Assembly: GCA_030512335.1 (NCBI GenBank) | Contig: JAULSU010000002.1 | Coordinates: 5,394,001-5,458,000 of the forward strand | Direction: 5' to 3' | DNA: 64,000 bases | Source of the DNA: Immersiella caudata | Lineage: Eukaryota > Ascomycota > Sordariomycetes > Sordariales > Lasiosphaeriaceae | Part shown: piece after piece, positions 34,175-44,201 of the stretch | How positions within the stretch are numbered: the stretch's first letter is position 1 | Layout of the letters: each line of letters starts with the position of its first letter | Program-made: the position numbers and the translations under genes | Notes under the pieces: generated by a model | What the model was told of the DNA's origin: nothing | Databases searched by the model: none | The model's input: only the letters and a program-made list of their open reading frames with translations

Positions 34175-37100
34175 CTAGAAGGGCTCGTCCTTGATGAGCG
34201 GTGGTGCGTCAGGTTGAGCTAGGCCACCGGGTGTGGGGTGGCGACTGTCGTTGCCATCGAACCCAGCAGGTGATGAGGCAGGAGCAGGGGTAACAGATGA
34301 GCGGGCCGTGGCGGTACCACTCTCGTTGCCGTAAGGCCCGAGAGGGGGAGAACCAGCGGACACAAAGAAACTGACAGCAGGCTTGTCCACCTCCATGCCG
34401 CCGTTGTCGTGATCTTCTCCCTCGTGCTTGGGGTTAGCGTGATCCGCTCCACCGAAATCGGGGGGCTCCTCGACTGGGTTGTCCTCCTGTATGGGCACGA
34501 GGCGCTCGAACTGCGAGTCAACGGCTTCCAGAAGCGGCATCATTTCGGATCGAAGCATTCGCTCCGCTCTCGGGATTCCATCGCCCTTAGCGATGTCAGC
34601 GCCGAACAAAGCAGCTAGATAGTCGTGAGCAAGCCGAGAGTGAAGCTCTCGCATGTGGACGATCAATTGATCTACAATCTTGCGACTCATATCCTCGAGT
34701 TGATGCCGTACGACGTTAGTAGCGCCTCGGAACATGGTTTGTCGAATAAGGTCAACGTGGCCAACCATATGGACCTTCATACGTGCATAAGAACCCCGCC
34801 CCCTTTCTTCAACACCTTGATCAAATGTCAGAAATAGAACGTCCAGAGGGGAACAAGGAAGCACTTACACTTTGTGTACCCCGGTTGCATCAGATTCATG
34901 ATCTCGGGTGTGAAGCTTCGGCTGGAATTTCGCTGCAGCTCCTGGGCTACCTGGTTCACAACGTTTGGCAGGTCGGTGACTCTCTGGAGAAGTGCGCGCA
35001 GCTGGTTGTTCAGCATGTGGATGCCGTTGGCATTCGAGCCCCGTTCCTGTGTAGATTGGATAGCTTCGCGGTGAAACGTCTCGATCAGCAACTTGGCGGT
35101 TCTAACGAAGTTGCTGATGCATGCGGGTAACCGTCGCTGAAATGCTTTTTCCCAACCATTTGCCAACTGCTTGGAGATAGGATCAAACAGCTCCTCATTG
35201 AAGTCGCGTGGTCCTGATGCTCCGGCAAAGACACCAGACCGCTGGCAGGTAGCCTTGTAGGTTTGCCAGAGCAAACCCCCGACGCCGCTAACTCTGGGGG
35301 CGCCCCAGGAAGTGGCTGTTGGCACAGCAGCTTCAACAGCTGCTGGGATAGTTCTATCGAAGCACTCGTATATGCTCTCGGCCAGAGCTTTGTTTACTGA
35401 CGTCGAGTATTCCTTTATGGCGGCCACGAACTCCGTCTCAACGTGCTGAAGCTGTTGACGAAGATGAGCCTCCTCCCTTCGCTTGTCCTGGTCGCACAAT
35501 GCTGATTGGGAACCGTCATTAGCGGCCCACATCTTCATTGAGTTAACAAGCTGCATCAAGCCGTTGAGGAAGCGCCGACTATTGGCAAGTCTGCTGCCTT
35601 CTGTGAGTTTCTTGGCATGCGCCTGTAGTTGGGGCACCTCTGTATCTTCTAAGCTCAGAAAGCCAGTGTGGTCGATGTTGTCTTTCTTCAGCCGACCGCT
35701 GAGACTTTGGAACGCACGGCTGCTAACGCAGAAAACTGGCAAGGATTCAGCGACAGCATCGTAGTCCCGCAGGTCGATCTCGGGGTCGAAATTCGCCTCG
35801 TCTTCCAGAGCAGTCGCCTCTTGGTCAAGCCTGTTGAGTTGTCAGATCTTGTTCGACTCGTCGAAAGCACGGCGAGGGCGCGGTGAGGCTTTGACTTACT
35901 CCTTGATGCCCATTGCAAAGTCTTTTTTGATGGCCCCCCTTGAGTAGGCGTTTCTGCCCTTGATACAGATAGCCTTGGCTTCGCTCTGGATCTCCCTTGT
36001 CTCAGCCTCAAGACGCATTATCTCGGCATGAATGGCCACTATCTCTTCGTCTTTGGCTTTTTTATTAGCTCGGAGCCCTCGCTTGTTCGCCTTGAGTTCG
36101 GCCAGCTTTCGATCGACATCATCTTCGGTGAGAGGCTCCTGGATCTCGTCCGGTTGGAAGTTTTCCTTCTCACTTCCATCAGGCACCTCAGAGTCCGAAA
36201 TGTCCTCAGTGTCCTCGTCTGAGTCAACCAATCGGCGGTTCTTCCGAGCTCCACGCGGCTTCGCCCTCCGCTTCCTCTTGTTACTGGGTGTCCCCAGCTT
36301 TGGCGCGTAGACAGTCTTGCCCTGCGAGACCTTCCTCCCTAGTGCTTCCCACGTTTCCCACGCTTGGTCGCTCTCTTCTATGAGGTCATCTAACGCGTCT
36401 TTCTCGTCTCTGAGGTCGGAAATCCGAGCCTTGAACTGTCGAGCTTTGTCCTTGTTCGAGTCAATCTGTCTCTGGAATTCGTTGATCTCTTCTTCTAGGC
36501 CAAGGCTGTCTGCAGCCTCAGTGATCGAGATGTCATCCGTTTTCGAGCAAATGAAGGTGACGGCCGAATATATACCATCGTACTTCAACTGGCGTCTGCG
36601 ACTATGTCAGTAGCCCTGCAACACTAACTAAACGGGAAGCATACCTGAAGGAATCGCCCAGCAGAGACTTGGCTGTCTTGTCATCCACTGCTCTTGTGAT
36701 GGGCGCAACGATCCAGAGACCCGTGCAAGCTTTCTGGTAATTGGCCGCAACAGCAGCTCGAGCGGTGTTCGAGTCTTGGACGCCCGGGAGGTCAACTAGA
36801 CACGCGCCAGTAGCCAACGCCTTCGCTTTGGTGAGGATACGGACGACCTTGATCAGGGGCCAGTATTCCATGGTCTTCTCGGTATTCTTTTCCTTGCTGT
36901 CAACGTACTCCTGAAGTTGTATGTAGAGACTGCCCGGCATGGTGGCTCGGAGAGTCTTTGTGGATCCAAGAACCCTTTGCACAGCAGGCTCGCTCACCAA
37001 ACCCGCGGAAGTGGATTCTATGATCATCTCCTTCGTCTTTTTGGGGTAGACCGCCTTGATCTTTGCGTAAGCAACACCAGCCTCGGTATCGGCATTGGCG

Positions 37101-37704
37101 CAGTCACGCGAGACCTCTCCACTTCCGTCAATGAGGTCAACGAAGAGGCCTTCGAGCTCTTTTTTCCAGTCCTCGGCAGTGATGAATTCGACCTCGGCAC
37201 GGTAAAGCTCATTGGGGTCATCCGAGCAGTTGTAGGATATCTCAGTTGGAGAGGCTGTGCACGCTCTCATGCAGTTTGTCGGCAATAGACTGCACCGTAA
37301 ATGAGCAACAACACCTCGCAAAAGATTCGCAAGGCAATAAATACTGACCGCTCTTCGTCCAGAACCGCTGAAATTACCGAAGACTTTCCGGCTCCGGTAT
37401 TGCCCATAACTCCAACGATGGTTCGCGTGGGCTTCGCTCGGGACTTGAGATCGTCGATTGCCTTGAGCCATTGGGCGGCCTGGGTGGTAGGCAGCGAAGA
37501 CACGGCATCAAGAGGAGGCTTGAGGCTCTCAAGAGCCTGCAGAGCGACGGCGGTGGCCTCTTCCAGCAACTCGGGTGACGTCAGCGAAGCAATTTGCTGA
37601 AGGTTGCTTGGATGCTGTTCCCCGGGTCCCGGACCCGCCTGCGCCCCGAAGGGTGGAGGGGGTCCAACACCCGGGCCATCTGCTGGCTCGGGTTTAATGG
37701 ACAT
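34175..37704 (-). CDS. SLIP-GC-like nuclear dynamin-family GTPase
   Basis: Five exons on the minus strand (37349-37704, 36645-37289, 35900-36595, 34869-35830, 34175-34815) give 1099 residues. After a Pro/Gly-rich start, the G1 P-loop GNTGAGKSS is at ~101-109. The G3-type motif DLPGVQDSN and the G4-like CSKTDD follow, so the GTPase site looks intact. An insert of long charged helices (~345-500) contains a basic patch (KRKRRAKPRGARKNRR) and an acidic Asp/Glu segment, which suggests nuclear location, then a second coiled coil. The C-terminal half is helical and ends in a disordered Pro/Ser tail. The layout matches the nuclear GTPase SLIP-GC group known from vertebrates and fungi. Its function in fungi is not established. 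The last intron uses an AAG acceptor. Confidence 0.87.
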
Positions 37705-38779
37705 CGCAAAGAGATCCTTAAGCCTCCGCTAGGATGTCGTAAGTCCTGCCATTAGTTAGCTGTGTTTAAGTGTAGATAGCAAATGGCGAGCAATGGGACG
37801 GCCTGGCGAGCCTGAGAAAAAGCCCCAGAGAGAAGGCCAAGTGAGATGAAGAGATTGATTCCCTGTTGGAGGTCCAAAATGACGTAGAAATAGCTGTAGG
37901 ATGGAAGGAACGAGGGTTGCCCTACGGCGGTGAAGCATGAAACATCCATGAATCGGACCGCCAAGAGACACGAAAAAGATGAAGAAGGTGCCTCCCCTCC
38001 GTCTGAGCGCGTAAAGTGGATTCAACGTACCTTTTAGCGATGAAGATGTATAGGGTGGTAGTGCAAAGATGAGAATGGGGATCAGATCGAGGCGAGCTCC
38101 TCGGCTGCAGCCAATTGACCAGTGACCAGTCAACTCCGACGAGAACTGAAAGAATAAAGGTCGAGGAGACGCGTTTGCAACGCGAGCTCCAAAGGCCTTT
38201 CGCGCTGTCACGAGGCAGAAAAAATGAAAGTCCAGGAAGCTAATTACTCGGCACTGTGCACTCAACGTTGTTGATCTACGCCCGCGTTGACTGGTGCAAA
38301 CGCATTACGAACATCAGGGAAAACGCTCCAACTTGGAGTAAGCCCATTATCTTGAAGTTTCTTTGTGCGTATCCAATCTTGTAGTAACTCTATTAATGTA
38401 GCATCTGAAGATAATATGCGATACCTCCATGGCACCGTAGGTATCATCGTGTGGCCTAGTATCATCAATACCAACGAACTGATCGGTCTCTTTCACCAAA
38501 GAATTGACGTCGCGACAAGGTTGTGATAACAGCTCCTAATCGATTAGTCTGTGCAAGTACCAAGTAACTCCAGCTACCTGCAGCAGGGATCAGCTGTGGG
38601 GTTAGCGCATCCTTCCTTGCTCTTTGCAGAGCCCCAACTTCGCGGGACCTCAACTTCAATGCATATTCGGCGCGCGTCAGGGAAATCGGAACAGCGAACA
38701 GCTCAACCACCTCGAACATTGGAAGCTAGGCTACGCATCCATCTCAAGCGCTCGAAACCCATTCGCATTGTCCTACACA
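37705..38779. other. divergent intergenic region
   Basis: About 1.1 kb between the 5' ends of the SLIP-GC-like gene (-) and the cyclin gene (+). A minus-strand frame of 169 codons (37756-38265) has no recognisable domain and is not called. Both promoters should lie here. Confidence 0.5.
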
Positions 38780-39788
38780 ATGGCACATATGACAAACCCT
38801 CTGGCAACGCCAGACCAGCTCTACCGGCGGCATTCATTCAGCGCTCTCCCAACCGAGCTCCAAGACGCCATCTTCTTCTCGGCGCAATGCCTTACCCAAG
38901 CCGCCGGCATCCTCCTCCAACTCCCACAGTCAGCCACAGCCCAAGCAAACGTTATACTAGCAAGGTACTGGCTCGTCGAACCCTTGATGACCTACGAATT
39001 CAGCGCAAGTCCCCACCCCCTGAACCATCCCATAGCTCTCTCATTGACTTACAACCCCCCAGGACGTCTCCGCCGCAGCAATCTACCTCATCGCCAAAGT
39101 CGGTCCCTCCCCTCGATCCCCACGCGACGTCTCAAACGTCTATGCCTACCTCCTCTCCACATCCTCCTCCTTCTTCCGCTCGCCGTCCTCTCCACCCCCC
39201 GCGAACGACCCAAGCTCCTACTACCTCTCCGACACCGCCTATCAGGCCTTTCACACCCGGGTGCTAGCAATCGAGGCCAGGATACTATACGCTATAAATT
39301 TCGACACGCACGTTGCATTACCACATCCATTAGCTATCACGTATCTGCAAGCGCTGGAGTTTCTGAATACGCGCAAGGAGAAGATCTCGAGGCGGGTGGT
39401 GGAGTATCTGAACACGGCTCTGCTATCTCCACAGATGCTTTATCTTACGAGTCAACCGAATTCCCTAGCTGTGGCGGCGATCTACAACGCAGCGAAGGAT
39501 CTGGGGACGAAGATGCCGGAGTGCGAGTGGTGGGAGGTGTTTGATGTGGATCGGGAAGAGCTAGGATTCCTAGTGGTGGGTATGCGCAGTGTTGATGGGT
39601 GGGCGAGGAAGATGCGGGAGGATGTGCCGAAGATGAAGGAGGGAATGGTTACGCGGAAGGATATAGAGGGGGAGATGGAGAACAGGGGGTTGCATGTTGG
39701 GAATGGGCATGAGGAGGAGTTGGATGCGGAGGCTGAGTTGGCGAGGAGGATGGATGAGAAGGTTGCTGAGATGGAGACGGGGGTTTGA
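38780..39788 (+). CDS. cyclin-domain protein (cyclin L/K-like)
   Basis: Two exons (38780-39004, 39063-39788) encode 316 residues. The first cyclin fold shows FFSAQCLTQAAGILLQLP, the NVILARYWLV helix, and EFSDVSAAAIYLIAKVG across the splice. A second helical half has EARILYAINFDTHVALPHP, NTALLSPQMLYL and the PNSLAVAAIYNAAKDLG helix. This is the pattern of transcription- and splicing-associated cyclins (L, K, C type), which activate a CDK. The C-terminus is charged (Glu/Lys/Arg). The 58-nt intron begins with GCAAGT, so it is a GC-AG intron; no GT donor nearby keeps the frame. The coding strand flips from C-rich to G-rich near 39340. The exact cyclin type is not resolved. Confidence 0.85.
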
Positions 39789-39875
39789 GATGAGGCAGTG
39801 TATTTGAGAGTAAATATACCTAGCGCCAAGGATGGGCAAAGTTGTTGGGATACTGCTTGAAGTAAAAATGCAAAA
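39789..39875. other. short spacer with 5S terminator
   Basis: Lies between the cyclin stop codon and the 5S rRNA 3' end. It contains six A on the + strand (39872-39877), read as T6 on the minus strand: the Pol III terminator of the 5S gene. Confidence 0.6.
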
Positions 39876-39995
39876 AACATACAACACCAGGGATTCGCTG
39901 GTCGTCACCGACCCAACTACTAGTCTGGCCCTCACCGGTTTATCGATGGGAGAGCGGACGGGATCCCGAGTTCTCCGATGGGTATGGTCGTATGT
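39876..39995 (-). rRNA. 5S ribosomal RNA, copy A
   Basis: Read on the minus strand it starts ACATACGACCATA and ends near GGTGTTGTATGT, about 120 nt. It has the fungal 5S hallmarks: the GGGATCCCGTCCGCTCTCCCAT loop B/C region, the internal control region AGTAGTTGGGTCGGTGAC, and the terminal helix ACATACGACC... with ...TTGTATGT. A T6 run follows for Pol III termination. Single dispersed 5S genes between protein genes are typical of Sordariomycetes such as Neurospora. Helix II pairs CCCATCGG with CCGGTGAGG, with the bulged A kept. The 3' half is identical to copy B at 58769; the 5' half differs. Confidence 0.95.
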
Positions 39996-40722
39996 ATTAG
40001 TTTGTGCCGGTGTCTTGCCACAAGACCTGCCATTGAGTTGAATGAACAATCCTTTGTTTTAGATCATGACGCTCTCGCTTTTACATGGGACGGTCAAGTA
40101 GGGTGAGGCAAGGAATGAGAGCGAGAGTTTGCAGCTCGGGTCAATGGATCCCCTCTTGCATGGCGAGATGCTGTTCAGCTGCTGAGTCTGCACTCGTCTG
40201 GATAAGTTCAACGTCTGCCAATGTCCCCAAACAGGGTCTCATAAGCTTAAGATGCCTTCTGTGATGAGATTCAGGCCTTCTCTGCTCTCGTCAAGCTATC
40301 GCTCCCTTTTTAAGACCGGGTGTGAATCCGGAGACGCTTCATCGCATCGAGCCCCCGGGCTCTTTCCTCCAACCCAAGGCTTCTCGTAGGTGCCGGGAAG
40401 ACCGGTGAGGTAGCACTCTTGTTTTTTATTCCAATCCCAACTTGGAGGAGGCTAAACTCTCCAAACCTTTCAATTTGCCGTCAGCTGGGCTTCTGATTTT
40501 TCATCTTAGAAAAGCCAATATCCTGAGCAGTTTTGTTTTGTTCTTTCCTCTTTAACGTTCTTGCCCAATTACCTACCTATAAATCCTCTCTTACCGTCAC
40601 CACATCTCACCGCCACCTCTTCGTCATCCTTTCCACTTCCACCACTCCGCTTCTTTCGGATCGCAAATCTAGATCACGAATCTACAAACCATCTTCTTTC
40701 GAAATCTCGCAAACATGCAAAC
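39996..40722. other. intergenic
   Basis: About 730 bases between the 5S gene start and the dynamin relic. The last ~200 bases are pyrimidine-rich like a fungal leader. No gene is seen. Confidence 0.5.
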
Positions 40723-43077
40723 ATGGAGGCACCCGAGCAGGAGGCTGGACGAGGTCCGCCTCTCGACGACGACGGAAACAGCATCTACTTGGAGGAACAA
40801 AACAAGCTAGGCGATCTCGGCATCTTCAAAATTGGTGCTCAGGTGAGAGTATACCTTTCGCTGCAGTCCCAGAGGCTTACTTTTCCCAGATTGTGGTTGT
40901 GAGCCAAGAGCCAACAGAAAAAGCACACTTCCTCAGGAACCTGAGTGGCATTCCGGCCAGGTTTTTCAAGGCTACCAACAAAATCATGTTCCAAGTCATA
41001 TTTCGGCGTGCTCCTCTCGATCAATTTGCCATCTCAATAGTTCCCGGGAAAGAGGCTGATGCTGCCCAGAGAGACTCATTCGAGTTTGTTGACCATGTCG
41101 TGGTTGGAAGCGATCGAAATAGACTTGAAAGCGTTTTACTGAAGGCCAAATTGGTGAGTACCCAGCCTGATGCATTCTTATCCAATCTGTGCGGTGGCTA
41201 AAAGTCGGAGATTGCCGTCCTCATCCTTGCCGCAAGCTTCCATGCTGGCACTCATCGCCAGAGGCCTGATTGTGATGTTCTACAGCTGGAGGTTTCCGCC
41301 CCCCGGGCGCTCCCAACTCACTCCGCTATTGCTACCGACATTGACCTTTGGGGGCGCTCTCTTCCTGTCTCCCAAGGACGTAGCAAGCCAATGCATGCTC
41401 AACAACAGCGCCATGTGAGTCAGAACTAATAACTCGACTAGCCCCGGCGATCAGTTCACTAACTGTTTCTGTAGTATCCTGGCTCCGCTGCACGTGGATG
41501 CCGACCAGGAGCACATCAAGAACACTGTTCGCCTCGCCAAAATGCATGGCCCTAACCTGGAGAGGACTCCCTTTGTTCCTGCGAGCCTGGATCCCTGCAG
41601 AGAAGACGAGGGTCATGCAGTAGATTTCATCCTTCTGGAGGAAGCAAATCTCAGGCTGGGTTTCTCTTCCAATGCCCCTCCAGCCCCATGGTGGAACAAT
41701 GGTATTGGCGATGCAGTTTCCAACTTGGATGCTCTCCGACAGGATCAAGAGTTGGCTCTTGAAAAATCTCAAGAGGGTTGATTTAGTGAGAAGGGCACTT
41801 ACCGGGGTCGGGTCGTTGAGATCTCGACTCGTGCAGCTCCTTTCCCAAATTTCCATGGAAGAGATTCCCCGACAGAGACAAGAAGCGAAAGAGCGAGCGG
41901 TATATTTACAAAACCAACTCGCGAAGCTTGATCGCCGAGGCACCCACTGTCATCGGTGCGAGCTGATTCGCACAGCTTCCTGGTTCCAAGATATTGTGCA
42001 CAACGCACTGGAAAACCGAGATCCGCATCAATCCTATGACCTGGAAGAAAGTTTGGATTTGGAGCCGACTCTTGCGCAAAAGATATTCGACATGAACAAA
42101 GGGTTCTCGTTGCTCATGTGGAATAAGGGACACAACCGCGACTTTTCGACCGCGTTGGGTTCGGTCAACGCAAGCATCGGCGCCGACTATGAGACCCTGG
42201 TCGAGGAAATCTGCTCGGATGAAATTGACATCATGAAGTTGATGAGCATTCACCGTATAGGCCGATTTGAACGCGAAGATCCCAGTTCCATCAAACAGAC
42301 CATCGACAAGTATTATAGAGCTAGACGAGGACATGAACTAGGGAACGTGAGCAGATACTTCCCTTTGACAACCATATGGTCACTGACTACCTAATTCTGC
42401 AGCTTTCCAGCCCTCCTGTCATGCCGGCGCTTTTTCAGGCCCGGACGTCAGGATGGCGCGCCATCGTTGCGGCTCATATCGCGGCTGTTGCAGCGGTCAT
42501 TCATAGTTTCATCAAGGACACCCTAGAGCGTGTCTTCCAAGACCGAGTGCCGAGAGAGAACTTCTTGCAGAAGTCATTGATGGACAAGCTTGAGAAGCTA
42601 TATCAAGATAGCCTACGTGTTGCCTACGACATTCTGTCTGACGAGCGTAACGAGCGGCCCTCCACGCACAACCATGGCTACGCAGAGAGCATGAGAAGTA
42701 TTCAGACCGCCCGCGATGCCGCCGTTCAAAGCTGAGAGTTATACCCCCCGGCACAGAGCAAGGAGTAGCTGGCAAAGGAAGCCCTTGAGGGCAGTGCGAG
42801 AAGCTATTACAAGGCCGCAATCAAACGCCTCGTTGAATATGTGTGCCGGACAGCTGTTGAAGACAGCTGTCTCTTTGGGGAAATGAGTCCTTTGAAAGTC
42901 TTCACGCCGAATTCTGTCATGAAAATGGACGACCAAGAGCTACTGGACATCTCCAGGGACAATTCCATCTCATTGGGGAAGGAGAAGCAGCTCTGAGATG
43001 ACCTGGCTTGCTGGGAGAGGGCGGCGGAGACACTCGATGATCTTGAACTCACGATCCTGTTACGTGAGGTGGACTGA
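40723..43077 (+). pseudogene. decayed dynamin-like (Mx/fungal dynamin) GTPase gene
   Basis: Dynamin similarity runs the whole length but the reading frame is broken. Exon-like segments 40723-40842 and 40890-41156 carry LEEQNKLGDLGIFKIG and SGIPARFFKATNK, FRRAP, which align with fungal dynamins. Where the P-loop (GDQSSGKSS type) belongs, the sequence reads VSQEPTEKAH, so the GTP site is lost. The frame changes within 41212-41418 (DVLQLEVSAP in one frame, NNSAIILAP in another) and again near 41700. The middle domain (GVGSLRSRLVQLL) and the GED-like end (SYYKAAIKRLVEYVC, LKVFTPNSVMKM) are recognisable. The GED part is interrupted by TGA at 42733, TAG at 42766 and TGA at 42994, all in one frame and each one C-to-T change from a sense codon. 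A strongly divergent live gene in the 5' part cannot be excluded. Confidence 0.7.
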
Positions 43078-44201
43078 GGCCTGGATTTCGCCTTCAGCTG
43101 GGAAACAGTTGAGACCAGCCCTCGATGGCGCCAGATTGGACTTCAATATTTCATGACAGCAGCTGTTTCCTACATTGTGCACTCCTGAATCACATATCTC
43201 AAAACCCCAATTAGAATCAAGAGAGGCTCTTCCCTCAATTTCGTAGCTAGACCTGAAGCACATAGCATGAGGTCAAGAAATTCAAGCACATGGCCGAGCA
43301 GCGGGAGCATATAATTTAACTGAAGTTAGAGAAACACACAGCCTGTCCTGAAATCTGAGAGCCGCACGAGAGCAGTGCCATGCCAAGATGGCAACCAAGT
43401 TTGCGCACGCACAGGATGGGTTCAAGTAACCTGGAAGAATTCTCATTCTTATACTCTCACTAAGCAATATCGACAGCGAATATGTTCAACACTTGTATTT
43501 ATCCCATTCAAGAGCCAAACAGCTATCTACATGAACTTGAACTACACCGCATCACGCAGCCAACCCAGCCCACCTCAGGCACACCCCCTCACGTCCACCA
43601 AGATTTCACGAAATACAACCCCAAGCCCATACTTGGGCACTGTCAACTTGAAAGCCACATCGTCATGCATCTTCACTTTTACCCAATAACCCAAATCAGG
43701 AGACAAATTTCTTCCACTGCATTGCACATAAAATTTCCATTTCATCCCATAATATAATAATATATGACTTTGAGAGTTTCATTCATACCATCAACCAGTG
43801 TCCGACCGGTGTGTTTGCATTTCCCAAAAGTCCCCTTCCCCCAATGAAAGCAAGAAAAGCATCAAAACACCACTTGCCAGCCTGCCAAAGCCAAAAAAAT
43901 AAAAGAGCAAGAACAAATACCCAAGATAGTTTGTTTCCCGTTCCTTTCCCCCCTTTGTGTCGCCGTTTTGAGAAAAAGCAAGACATTTTGAGAACCGAGC
44001 CCCCTCCAATGTAAAAACGCCGACCAACCGACCGACCACCGACCGACCCCTTCCGTGATCTGATAAAACCGCCAGCCGATACCGTATAAACATAAGTTAA
44101 AAAGTAGATGTATGTATAACCGACGAAACCCAAGAGAGAGTATAAGAAGTAGAGCATGAAAGAGAGAAAGCAAGCAAAGCTTAGAAACGAAGAATAGAAA
44201 T
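43078..44201. other. intergenic
   Basis: About 1.1 kb between the dynamin relic and the 3' end of xlr-1. It is moderately AT-rich and should hold the xlr-1 3' UTR. No gene is seen. Confidence 0.5.

Noticed and set aside
37756..38265. 169-codon minus-strand frame upstream of the SLIP-GC-like gene
   Set aside because: Hydrophobic and aromatic mixture without conserved blocks; likely leader or promoter.
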